64,000 bases of DNA from Parelaphostrongylus tenuis (lineage: Eukaryota > Nematoda > Chromadorea > Rhabditida > Metastrongylidae): NCBI GenBank assembly GCA_019055375.1, contig JAHQIW010007193.1, forward strand, positions 37,133 through 101,132, in the 5' to 3' direction. A program made the translations under genes and the position numbers. Shown one piece after another: positions 46,200 through 57,165 of the stretch. The notes under the pieces are model-generated. The model did not search any database and had not been told where the DNA came from. It saw only the letters and a list, made by a program, of their open reading frames with translations. Positions within the stretch are counted from its first letter, which is position 1. Each line of letters begins with the position of its first letter.

Positions 46200-46790
46200 T
46201 TACATCTTCTACTACGAGTGTTTTATTTGAAGACATATCTCATAATTATTATTTGAGCCGAATTCGGCTTCTACGTCAAACGCGAGATCGGCTGATTTTT
46301 TTTCCCTACTTCTGCTTTAGATTTCGGCTTAAAATCATTTCCGAGTCATTTAGTAGAAAGCGCGGTCGCGGATCCATCGCCAAAATCCATTCCTTGGCAA
46401 CGACACCGTGAAAACCTGAAGACTCGCTTGCAGGGTTACGTCAGAAAGTCAAGGAATACTATATGCACGACCAGCAATATGCTATTTGGAATATGTGCTG
46501 GGATCCGCACAATTAGTGAAGCACGGACCATCTAAGTAAGTATGAAAGAAGGATTTGAGCCAGAATGCCATGTGAACTGTTGAAGGGCTCTTGTACAGCC
46601 CGTTACACGTGTTTCGGCCTTACAGCCTCATCAGTCGGGCGGGCCCTTCGTCCTTAGCCGATTTCGGGGGCCCCTACATTTCCCTATATAGAGAATGCGT
46701 CGATTTACGCTTTCGTTGTCAAGTGAAAAACTCACTACATTGGCTCTGCGTAATTATGAACAAAATTTCAACAACATTGAAACGTAAACT
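46200..46790. repeat. hammerhead-bearing repeat copy
   Basis: Contains 'tactacgagtgttttatttgaagacatatctcataattattatttgagcc' (46212) and, separated by other sequence, 'ttgtacagcccgttacacgtgtttcggcc...cctcatcagtcgggcg' (46590-46640) with the tail 'ccctatatagagaatgcgtcg'. Same family as 5.4, 52.4 and 53.6 kb. Confidence 0.6.
46598..46640 (-). ncRNA. hammerhead ribozyme motif, full core
   Basis: Minus strand: GCCCGA, CTGATGA, stem II GGC/GCC with a 6-base loop, GAAA, self-complementary ACACGTGT, A, then ACGGGC. Stem I has 5 bp plus an A-A mismatch next to the core. Other core bases are canonical. Confidence 0.7.
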
Positions 46791-47262
46791 CTAATAAGAT
46801 TGGATAAACAGGAGGGCTCGTTAGGCAAATGCCTCACAACTTGAATGATTTTTTTCTTGATTGGCGACATTTTTATTATTGAAACAAACATATCATCATA
46901 TCATCAACCATACTCATGTAACCTTGTTTTTATAGGTTTTTCACGATTTCTTGCAAGGACTGCTTTGTGAATAAGGCGAGATCAGAAATGCCTTGAGCGG
47001 CTCCTTTAACACTTAGACACACGTTTTCATACAATCCGAATGCACGAACATGTTCCCCGCATGCAGAAAAAAGTGTATACTCCACGGAAACCTTTTTGAA
47101 ATGGTCAAAATTATCCAACGCTGTTTATTGGTTCCACAAGATGCAGATTAGGCATCTTCACCACTTTCCAGTCAATGTGGAATAATAAATTTTGTTAGAC
47201 TCGAAACCCAACAAGAAGTTATAGAGTCAAAGTTCTTCCAAGATAAACAGAAATTCACCAAA

Positions 47263-49035
47263 TATGGATTGCACTGCTGGTTCGGTCTTGGATACCACCT
47301 CTACATTTGCTGTCCGATACATCCGGTGTTGCGAAACTCTTTCGGTCTATTGTGCCTTTCGCACGGCATCGCCAAAGTGGGCCTCCTTCTTGTTTTCGTC
47401 TTATGGACCACACCACTTACATTGCTGTGAATTTTCATCGCCTTTAGTTTTTCTAATAATTTTTGGTAAGGAATTCTAATACGCGTGAACCATAATGCTC
47501 AGAGACAAGTTTCTGCCAGGGTTATGTATCACCTAGATGCCAACAGACATGAAAGATGATTGACAAATTAGACACCATTAGGTCGTTTCATGATAAGCGA
47601 TTGAGTGAGAGAATCACTGGTGATAACCCCACTGTAATTCGTGTTTTTCCAAAAAGAAGTTTTGTTGTTATAGAAAGACAATAAAATATATTTCTAAAAC
47701 CCTGATTTATGGGCGAAACTTGTAAAATTCGATTTCCCCACACTGGAAATGTGAATTTATTCATTGCTCAAATTAGACATGTGAAACAGATCTTTCTAAC
47801 AATGTTTTGAAAGTCACTTTGTGCTGTAGTGCATCACTGGTTGCTTGAACTACTTGCAAATTTTCTAATTGTGTTCTGCGCTCTTTTGCACGTAGTTTAA
47901 TGGAGCTCTTCGCAGTGGTGCAAAATGCAATGAAAATTATCCAGCTTCCTTCTTATGGGCCAACTTCTCCAGGAGGCTCTTTCTGTTCCTTTTTATTTTT
48001 ACATAGCTGAAAGAATAGCGTAAAACAATATGGGCTAGGTAAGAGAGGAAATTGCAAATGAATTTTCATAAGAAAATAGGATTTGTAAGGATAGTGTACA
48101 TACTTAATAACAAATCATATCTTTCAGCGATAGCTAATTAACGATCAGATTGGTAAGCAAACTGTCCTCCGTGGTGATCTCAAGGCTTTGGTTTGGGAGC
48201 ACGTACTCTCTCCTCGCCATTTATTTGAACAGAGTCATCGCCATTACATTACCTATACAAATCGGCAGCCTAATCTCTGTGAGAAGCACCTCTTTTATGC
48301 TTTTTATTTGCTGGGTTCTGAGTCTTTCATATAATGCCGAATTTTATTAGTCAGTCTTGCTATTTTGTGGCTTAGAAGACTTGCACATTTGAGTCCATTC
48401 ACACATTTTGTTCTAAATAAGGTGATGAGATTTAAGAGACTCCTTTAGATCACTCTACTGTACCTATATCGTGGGGCCGACTTCCCTGATCATAAACATA
48501 TGTATTGAATCTAGTTCGAAAGACCAGACACGTAGCGGATTGAGTTCCCTCAGACAATTTAGAAATCATTTATTGACTTTAGGTGAATGAGTTTTCAGTG
48601 GCTCTTGTCGCCAAACAATGACCATTGTTCACCGGGTATCTCCAGAGACTACATTATACACGCTCTATCCCTTTATTACTCACAATATTTATGAGCACAA
48701 CGAGTAACGAGTGTACATTCATGCAACCAACATTCATAAGAGGTAAGTCATATCAAAACTTTTTCGAGCTATGTAATGGTCTCTTATCAGAAAGAGATGG
48801 AGATTGATGTCGTTCAAATCTTCAGTTAGTTCGGCTCAACATCAATTGCTGGCTTTCTTTCAGCCGGAATGCCTCGTAATATTTAATACAAAGAAGTGGA
48901 TATGTATGATCTCTAATGTAACAATTTGCGATCAAAGCATTTATACCTATGTCGACTACTACACTATTCTAACCATTGTGATATTGGTTTTTCCACTCGA
49001 CTGCAAGAGTAATTTGCTTGCAAATTAAACACAAG
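47263..49035 (+). pseudogene. srx-like chemoreceptor, copy B (decayed)
   Basis: Three exons in order: 47263-47425 (TM1-TM2; NSFGLLCLSHGIAKVGLLLV in one frame after a 1-base deletion), 48128-48349 (TM3-TM4; AIYLNRVIAITLPIQIGSL), 48864-49035 (loop and TM5; CLVIFNTKKW, IYTYVDYYTILTIVILVF, LDC). Exon 1 has lost its acceptor AG, exon 2 carries TAA where copy A has glycine (DS-stop-LTI), and exon 3 has a 2-base deletion before the conserved donor gttagt. The TM6-TM7 exon was not found downstream. Nearest relative is copy C. Confidence 0.72.
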
Positions 49036-49369
49036 GTTAGTGGCAGCCGAGTAAAACTGCTCCCTTCTAATAGGTTGGAGAAAAATTTTGAGAAAATGCT
49101 TGTAAAACATTCATATATGCACCTATTACACCCGAACGAAGACAAAACTAATACATATATAATGTAATAATATATATGTCTCATCTATAATTTAATATAA
49201 ACTAATAAAAGCTAATATAATAAAGTTCGCTCAGACCCAGATTGATGCGTTCACTCGCCACCGTTGCATTTGAACCCAACAGACATTCGTGCATCATCAA
49301 CAACTAAATTTGCTCGCTTGTTAACTCCATCTTGGAATAAGTTGATAAATTATATGCCAATCAGTTCGG

Positions 49370-49620
49370 GAAAAGACGGGCTTTCAAATGGGCCAAAAAA
49401 CCCAAGAAATGGACAACACCCAAAAAAGTTACACTTGCAGATTGTGAGGTCTGTCTTACGCGGCAATGTCGATGCGCTACAATTGATAACGAAAGCTGAA
49501 AGTCAGAGTTTGTAAACGCGAATGATTGGCCTATGGAGACCGAATTTTCATGGGTCTCACAAATATTTGATTGTGTCAACAGCAAAGACGTCGATTATTG
49601 TTGTATCATCATATCGTGTT
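49370..49620 (+). other. broken coding-like fragment of unknown family
   Basis: One frame reads 'KWAKKPKKWTTPKKVTLADC' then EVCLTRQCRC, a stop at about 49500, and continues in frame as FVNANDWPMETEFSWVSQIFD. The composition is more protein-like than chance. A decayed gene or transposon protein; not recognised. Confidence 0.3.
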
Positions 49621-50493
49621 ATCAGTCAATGCTTACTATGCTTAATGCTTATTATTACAATTGACACTTGAAAACGCGCAAGTTTTTTCATCAACACGAA
49701 GTGTAATCATGGTTAAGAATAACGTTATATCAATAAGTTCCTCAATTTCTTGACCTACATTGGCGCCGCTACACGCTTTCCGCAAGTTCATGATTGCTTT
49801 TGCGTTTGCCCAAAAGGGATGATGGCTATCACCTGCAAACAGTATACTTCGGACTTACGGATTAGACACTAATGTAGTGTAAGGATTGTTGCGTTCAGCT
49901 TTCGACATAAGCGATTCAGCTACGTACCTTTGATAGTTTTGTAGCTGTCGTCTTGGGACCGATTTGAGAGAGTCGAGAGCGAAGCAGTGCAACGATGAGC
50001 CTGGAAATTAAACAGTTCTTTTTAAACTCAACCCTATGCTCAGTTACTCACTAAAGCGAATTATCCAGCTGATAAAGAAATGAATTTACAGAAAGAGTCG
50101 AGAACCTCAAATGCATCGTTTTTCTAGTATCTCCAAATCCCTATCGGTAAATTCAAACAAAAATAACGCTCGTTTTTGATTAAGCACTCGTGAAGTCGGA
50201 ATCTTCTAGCAATTTTCTACCTTTTTCGGCAGAGAGTTTTATGACACTAGTTTACTTAATTACATGCGTTTCCTTTCACTTAACTAACCCAGTACAAAAG
50301 ACGTATACGTGGAAAATTTTACTCAAAAGTGTTAATAAAGACCCGACAAGTAAGCGTTACAAATTATCAGTATAGTGAAAAATAGCCAATGAAATATTAT
50401 TCTTTCTCGCAGTAGGACTTTTGATAGATTATAAAACAACTTTTTCACTGTATTCATACAGAACGATGAAAGGTAGTCAGTATGATATATACC

Positions 50494-50750
50494 CGTCCAG
50501 GGCACGACATAATTTCCACGGAATTTTGAGTTAAGAATAGCGCCCATTTGTTCTCGAACAGAGGATGGATACAGAGGAAACTAATTTGTGTCCACATTAA
50601 TGTGACATTTTGGTACACTGTCTGCAATAAGGCGAGAACTCTTCAAAAATTATGCCCAATTTGAGTTATATAACAGCTATTTAAGTGTCTCACCTGTTTG
50701 AAGAAGCGCATTTCCATTTGATGCTTTCTTCGTTGAGCAACATTTGAGTG
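50494..50750 (-). pseudogene. srx-like chemoreceptor, copy D (TM6-TM7 exons only)
   Basis: Minus strand: 50694-50750 (HQMEMRFFKQ before donor gtgaga) and 50494-50621 (TVYQNVTLMWTQISFLCIHP then FENKWALFLTQNS) before a gtatat donor. The intron between them is short, as in copies A and C. A 1-base change shifts the frame after TQN. No other srx exons were found on this strand nearby, so it is an isolated exon pair copied together with its flank (see the 1.36-3.15 kb duplicate). Confidence 0.7.
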
Positions 50751-51079
50751 AATACCAACGTAGTTATTAGAATAGTTCATTAGAGACAAGTCTCATAAAC
50801 CAAATTTCTGCCGAAAACTGATTCTCGTTAACCATCAGTTTATTCCACCTTTCTTGAGTACTCATAAATCTACGATAAGCCGAGGAAAATCTTAGTGCAG
50901 CTTCATTTTACGCAAAAAAGTATATCATATGTAGCAGGGTGCCGAGAAACGGTGTTCATTCTTAACAGTTGCTTAGAATTGGTTGAGTGCTTTCAGAAAG
51001 AAATGTCGTACATCTGTGCAGTTGATGAAGCTTACTGTACCATGGACATCGATTTGTGTACTGCAAATTGACACAAGAA

Positions 51080-51280
51080 GCGGCCTTTCATGATGCTGAG
51101 ACGATAATCTATCAGAAACGACGTGGCGATATACTTCAGCTAATCCTTCAACTCAATATTGTATGATTGGCCACTGTAAGGTCAAAGGAAAGTAAGTTTC
51201 AAAAGTACTGACACGCTATTTACCTATTTATATTGATACCGGCCAGTGTAGGTTGTACTTTTGTCAAGACAGGATCGGCT
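51080..51280. repeat. segmental duplicate of 2.95-3.15 kb
   Basis: See partner entry; same orientation, both beside a minus-strand srx TM6-TM7 exon. Confidence 0.55.
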
Positions 51281-52051
51281 AATAGATCAAAATCACTACG
51301 ATATAAAGGTTCCCCTCTACTGAAGACACTTCGTTCTCATATGGTGCTCTACTTCAATCTATTCGACACGATGCGGCAACGAATACGTTCATGGCAAAAA
51401 CAGCTACTTACCTACCATCATCTTGGATCAGAATTGCTCTGACAAAAACGAGTATCTCGACTCCTTAGCATACTGAAGTTTTTTACTGCTAGCCTACTTC
51501 AATCCATCACAATAAGGTATTGATTGTTTGCCGCGATGAAAAAATTGGTTTCTGAAGTGCTTCGACTATTTCAGTAAAAGAACGTTTTTCAAACAGCTTT
51601 CTCATTTCTTGCCGTATGCCAGATGAAGTTATTAACCCTGCTCTTTTCTAAAAAGTAAACAATGGAACGTCACTGACGTTCAAAACAAATTCCGCGATAA
51701 TTGTGATATATAATATCAAACTCGGACCAAATAAGTTGGCATCGTGATAATGCATTTGTTGGAGACAACTTTCAGAATACTGACGATGTAGGTATGGGTA
51801 GGGGATGTTTTGAAAGATTTCTGGGCTACCGCAGTCTTCATCTATACAAAATTTATTCTGTTAGCTAAATACTAAAGGAATTCCAACCAAGTGACTGGAA
51901 ATGCAATGAATGCGGATAGGGGCTGCCTCCAGCAAGCAAGGTGTTCGTCTACAGTGCATGGTACTTAGAAACTGCTCTTCAAACATCTAGTCTATATGTT
52001 CAATAGAGCTTGTTAAACACTCACGTGTACATTCAGTTCGTTTCCTCGAGC

Positions 52052-52309
52052 TCATTCATCACTTAGGTTCTCATACTTTTCACATGTTGTTTCGATTACT
52101 GCATGAAAACAATGCCTTTTTCGTGAGCATCGTGGTATTCTGGTAGAGAGATTCACCTGAGATTTTAGATCACTTTTCAGTCGAATTACCTTTCCTGCTT
52201 TGTCTCGGGGTATCATCCAGATCACCAAGGAAACTATTATTAGTGTGGGGACTGGAGCACCCACAGAAATTAGCAAAAAGGCGAGAAAGGGTAACTGCCC
52301 GACTGACAA
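52052..52309 (-). other. unassigned ORF with hydrophobic start
   Basis: MSVGQLPFLAFLLISVGAPV... then a second hydrophobic run and a charged tail. Part of its DNA ('gtgtggggactggagcaccc', 52235-52255) is shared, inverted, with the repeat at 52.64 kb, so it is probably repeat-derived. Confidence 0.2.
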
Positions 52310-52439
52310 GATCGCAAGATCGAAACACGTGTATCGCGCTCAATAAGTCAACGCTGTTTAACAGACCACTGACGTGCGTGGCTCAAAAATGATTCCAAGG
52401 CATAATGAAATTTGAGCTGTGGTCTTAAGGAGACACTCG

Positions 52440-52930
52440 AAACGAAAGTTATTATTATACCGTTATTTTCGAGTGTTTTCTAAAGACCACGCTTAATTTT
52501 CAACATATCTCAAATTTGCTATCTGAGTCATTTGTCATGTGGTCTATTAAGTGGGCTCCTGTACAGCCCGATGTACGTGTTTCGACCTTACTCGTCGGGC
52601 GAGCAGAACCCTTCGTCTTTTGGCCAATCCTATGCGGGTGCTCCAGTCCCCACACCAAGAGTTAGCGAACGCGAACGATTTACACTGCTGCACTACTGTC
52701 AAGTGAAGATCACTGGAACAGCAGTTTTTACCCTCGATTTCTCTTGGCTGGTATTTGGAAATATATGATACCGTTACTTTCACGTGTTTTATTTAGATCA
52801 CGCTCAGATTTCAGCATATCTCATAATTACTATCTGAACCAACTTGTTATATGGTCTGCTAAACGGGCTTTATTAGAGCCCATTCAACAGACCATATGAC
52901 AAGTTGGCTCAGATAGCAATTATGAAGCTA
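52440..52930. repeat. composite hammerhead-bearing repeat with hairpin
   Basis: Two partial direct copies ('cgagtgttttctaaagaccacgc...', 52470 and 'cacgtgttttatttagatcacgc...', 52780) followed by an inverted one: 52822-52870 is mirrored at 52876-52924 (cataattactatctgaaccaac... / ...gttggctcagatagcaattatg). The first copy contains a hammerhead relic. Confidence 0.7.
52566..52600 (-). ncRNA. hammerhead relic with perfect stem I
   Basis: Minus strand: stem I GCCCGA/TCGGGC (6 bp), but the CTGATGA core has lost bases (reads CGAG); GAAA and ACACGTACA remain. Predicted inactive. Confidence 0.5.
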
Positions 52931-53406
52931 TTATTGATTGCTAATGATAAGGTTAAAGAAGAGTTGGTTCACAAAACTCTTCGATTTGCTGATAGCAACG
53001 CTCTTGTAACACCAACTAGCAACTGTGCAAAAGTCGAAATTGACAACGTTTGTGAAGAAAATAGACAGAACTTCCTTCCTTACCGTCTGTTTCGGAATTC
53101 TGGTAGGCAACGGAATAATGAACCACCACGCGTTATAAAACACACGGGCGATAGTACAATGCTGAGAGTCTAGCGTACCAAGCAACGATACGAAAGCTTA
53201 ATATGCGCCACCACACTAATTGGATGACTTTTTTAGACGCTGCCGACACTTGAGAAACTGAAACAGGTAGGTTACGACGTTTTCATCAGCCATGCTCGCG
53301 ACACCTCTTCCTTTATTGCAGACTTCTTACAGCTTTCTTTGTCAGAGAAGCTTCAAATCAAGAGCTTGGTTGAGGGCAAAAATGTTTTCATCGACTTCTT
53401 CAACGC
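52925..53406 (+). pseudogene. TIR-domain-like relic
   Basis: First part (52925-53166): ...ENRQNFLPYRLFRNSGRQ, then NNEPPRVIKH; second part (about 53240-53406): LPTLEKLKQVGYDVFISHARD, then ...LVEGKNVFIDFFNA and a stop. DVFIS and VFID are hallmark strands of TIR domains; the rest of the domain, including the later helices, is absent. The nearest known nematode TIR protein with a similar arrangement is the TIR-1/SARM1 type, but this link is inference. It starts right at the end of a repeat hairpin, which suggests a captured or broken gene piece. Confidence 0.4.
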
Positions 53407-53559
53407 CTAAACTGCCCATCTTTGCGCAAACGAATGCATAATTTTGTTCATCCTATGCAAAAAGTGTAAAGTCTGAAGAATAATCTAAATAATAGCGAAT
53501 ATCATACCATTCGCTTCTGATGTTTCTTGATCTATGCTCAAATATCGGTATGCCTGACG

Positions 53560-53775
53560 ATTATTTTAAGCCACGCATGTGGTCTGTTATGGCACTTACA
53601 AAGTGCAATACAAGTGTTTCGACCTCGCAGTCTCGTGAGTTGCACAGTGCCTTTCGCTTCAGTCAGTTCCACGGCAGAAGTATACCCTGTGAAAAGGAGC
53701 CGACGCCGTACGTCTTACCCGGCCCATCAAGTGAAAGAGCTATCAAATGCGTGGTGTTGTACACTTGATAGATTT
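53560..53775. repeat. hammerhead-bearing repeat copy
   Basis: Contains 'agccacgcatgtggtctgttatggcac', the hammerhead relic, and a tail '...catcaagtgaaagagctatcaaatgcgtggtgttgtacact', matching 5.55-5.72 kb in order. Confidence 0.6.
53603..53645 (-). ncRNA. hammerhead relic with covarying stem I
   Basis: Minus strand: stem I GTGCAA/TTGCAC (6 bp, a different sequence from all other copies), core worn to CTCACGA, stem II GAC/GTC, GAAA, stem III ACA/TGT. Pairing was kept while sequence changed, which supports a once-functional ribozyme. Confidence 0.6.
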
Positions 53776-55136
53776 GGAATGTAATGTTGAAATATCATGC
53801 CAGCAAATAATCTTGTGCTGGAATTGAGCTTTGGGAAACAGGTGAAAATTTTTCACTAATTTGCAAATTTCTATGAAGAAAAGCAAATATTAATGAAATT
53901 TAGATAGGATTGTTCGGTTTGTTCTCCAACATCGCTGGTATATTTACCGTCCGATACAATCGGCATTGCGGAGCTCTTTTGCTCTATTGTGTCTCTCACA
54001 TAACATGGCCAATATGGGTTGTCTGTTCATATTCGTTTTCTGGATCACACCGACTACATTGTTGTAAGTGATCATAACTTCTAAAGTCAACAAATTTGAG
54101 TCAATCATTTCCTAGATTTCCTTCAGGGTTACGGCAACTTTCTAGACACCAATAGACATGGCAAACGATTAAGCATAGTGAGTGAATGCAGAATAAACAC
54201 TGTCACAGGCATGTCTTGACAAGCAACCGAGTAGTAGAATTTTTTAAAAAGATTTTGCTGATACAGAAAGGTATCAGATTTCATTAAATCAAATGACGTA
54301 CCTTAGAGATAAAATTTGAATATTTCCAGTGAAGCTGGAAGTCTGAAAATATTCATTGCATATTCTAGTTACAAAGCCGATTTATCTAACAAAGCGTAGA
54401 AAGTCATGTTGTGATTTGGTGGTACACGTTGACTACCTGCAGTAACAAAGGAATAGATTTATAATAGATCATGGTCCTCTTTGCCAAAGTGGAATAAAAC
54501 TCCTAACTATATGCGAAGAGCAGAGAGAAGCAACAATTTTTGCCTAAGTGTGAGCATCTTTTCTATAAGTTTTGTCTTTTCGTACTAACCTTACACATTC
54601 AGAAGAATCGTGTATAGCACAATGAGTGAAAAAAAAGAGTAACTGCGGATAATTTCCCAAAAGCGAGCATGGTATATATTGAAATAACACATTTTATAAC
54701 CTTTAGCAGCAACGAACTATCGACCAGATTGGTAGATAAACTGATCTCCAGGGCGGTCGCCTTGTTCTGGTTTGTATATGTCTACTCTCACCTAGCTATT
54801 TCCTTGTACAGAGTCATGGCCATCACGCTTCCTCTGCAAGCTGTCAGCTTATTAGCCCTAAGAAACACCTCTTTCATGGTACTAATCTGTTGGATTCTGG
54901 GTTTCCTTCATTCAATACCGACTTTTTAAGTGAGCTTTTGACGCCAGTGGAGAGTTGTGGTCCTTTCAAGTTTTTATATGGGTTATGCTTAAGCCTACGG
55001 CTTTTTCTTCAAAAATTGATGAAACCACCAACTCTTCACAAGGGCCGAGTTTTTCTATGTGGTAATTATTGAGAATAGCGATTTCTAAGAGCACCAGAAC
55101 TCACTGTGATAACAGTAAAAAATATGCACCTTGAAC

Positions 55137-55265
55137 CTCATTTCACGAATTTCGGTCTAGCAAGGTAAACTAACAAGTTAAGCGGTTCTTTTCCAATCAA
55201 TAATAGAACAAGATATCGTTTCCAAAAAAAGAGCACGAGTTCGAATCCGCTGAGCAAACTCATGT
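55137..55265 (+). repeat. weak tRNA-like segment
   Basis: A B box 'gagttcgaatcc' (about 55228) follows 'ggtctagcaag', but the spacing is long and no stems form. Possibly a SINE relic. Confidence 0.2.
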
Positions 55266-55989
55266 AATCAGTTAAGATATACTTTCGAGGGCCATCGCCA
55301 GTGCCAGCTGTGTTTATTCCTTCTAATAGCATTAGTAACACCTATGAATACCGGGAAGATCTAATGCCTAATAATCTTTGGAGGCACTCAAAAACCTTGT
55401 GTGCGCGTCCCGAAAAACCACACTATACACGCTCGTTCTTTTTCCACGGAGTAATAAATTTTTTTTCAACATTAAGAGGCATAAAGTTGGTCGTACATAA
55501 CAAATTCCCATAACAAACTGCGTCATATCAAAAATTCTCTTTCAGAGTCATGTTTTTCTATTTCATACATGGTATAGATTGATGTCTCTTCATTCTTTTG
55601 AAAAATTTTCGCTACACAAAATACCAACTTTCTTTCAGTCCGCACTTGTGTCGTGATCTTTAATACGGTGAAATGGAAGTGGATGAGCTTGAATGCGACG
55701 TGCAGTCATTCTGTCTATGTCGGCAGCTTCACTATTTTAGCCGCTGTGATCCTAATTTTCATAATCAACTGCTCGATATTAATCTGTTAATGTTAGTGAC
55801 AAATATGGCAACAATTGATGAAAATTCCACTTATTCATGTCGGGTTAAAGAGTAGCTCAGTAACTCCGCTCGTTGTAGAAAGTCTCCAAGTTCTGTTGAT
55901 TTTTTCAGAATCACAGAAAACAACTCTTATATCAATGTCAGAGACGTTCCTGCGGTGTATTTGAAATGCCAAGAAAATTAGTTGGCAGC

Positions 55990-56460
55990 AGCTTGTGTCT
56001 ATCGGTTGTCATTCACATGCATCACGCGTTCGGCACACCTGATTTTGAACGCTTATGCGTGCATAGAGGCGTCTCCAGTATTAATCATTGTCGTAAGAGG
56101 CATATTTTATTCTCTTCCTTAATATCGTGATACGTCAAACTCCTAGCATTGATCTGTCGTTTGTCGATTTCTTATGCAAGTGATCTTTTATTCTCTTCAC
56201 GTACCTGCCTCGTTTGCGAGGCGTACGATGAGGCAAGAAGCTCTGTGAAAATAAAAGGTAAACACGAGGTTACGTGTTCTTGTTCCTGTTTACTACACAA
56301 TCTATCCTTCGTAAAACTCTCAATTCCTCATGTTTATTCCATAGCTAGTCCGTCAATCATATTGAGTTTTCGCCTTTGGCAAGCACAGATGGAGCATTCC
56401 GAAATATTCCCTCCGGTGAGCGCAAGTGAGGTTGGACATTATAAAGTTAGTGGAAGTTAG
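55990..56460 (-). mobile_element. RTE-clade fragment, worn
   Basis: Aligns with 25.91-26.31 kb on the same strand ('tatcggttgtcattc..catgcatcacgcgt.cggc.cacctgatttt', 'ctcctagcattgatctgtcg', 'agatggagcattccgaaat'). Heavily mutated; lies in an intron of srx copy C. Confidence 0.75.
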
Positions 56461-57049
56461 TTCATCCAGAGGCGCTGTCAGATTCGGTCACATACATTTT
56501 TCTTAGCTAATACTTGGCGTTACAAGAGCACTCTCATCGAGAACCGAAGATTGTTTATTTGTCGGCTCTTCACTTTCACTCTCATATCGTCCAGTTTAGG
56601 ACATTGGTTAGTGATGCAGTGAGTCAAAAGGCAAGAGCAAGACACTGATCCAATTTTCTCACCTAGTGCTTTCTCACAATCATTCAACTGAGCACATAAA
56701 AAAGCCTTAGCTCGGCTACCTCAAGATTCCAGGGGAATTCGTTTTGACCAGAAGTCTATAATATTCATGAAGAAGACCAAGTACTCAAGCAGAAACTTAA
56801 GCAACACGTGAAATGTTCAAAGACTTATGTGAAGGATGAATGCGAGAGAACGTGTCAGTCGCAAGTGCTGAGATTTGTAGAGTGAGATGTGATAACTAAT
56901 TCTGTAAGACGAAATGAATAATTAGAACTATTTAGTTTGTCACCTTAGTCCTTACTGATTTATGTAGCTCAAAACAGATCTAAATTAAAAAGTCCGATTT
57001 CCTATATAATTCGGCTTTATTAACTGCTATATGGAAATCGAGAAAAGTT

Positions 57050-57165
57050 ATCTTGATTAGTTGATGCGAGGTTGGTCAAGTAGTCGTAGTAGTAATTCGG
57101 CTGACGTTTCGGCGATCCACCCTTCAGAGCGTGAACGTATGTATTATCAGTCTATCTCTAAATTA
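57050..57165 (-). repeat. one-arm copy of the 9.13-kb palindrome
   Basis: 'ttgattagttgatgcgaggttggtcaagtagtcgtag...attcggctgacgtttcggcgatccacccttcagagcgtgaacgta' matches the left arm of 9130-9250. No mirrored arm follows. Confidence 0.75.
57099..57131 (-). ncRNA. hammerhead-like relic
   Basis: Minus strand: CTGAAG with the following GA lost, stem II GG..CC worn, GAAACGTC kept. Predicted inactive. Confidence 0.4.
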
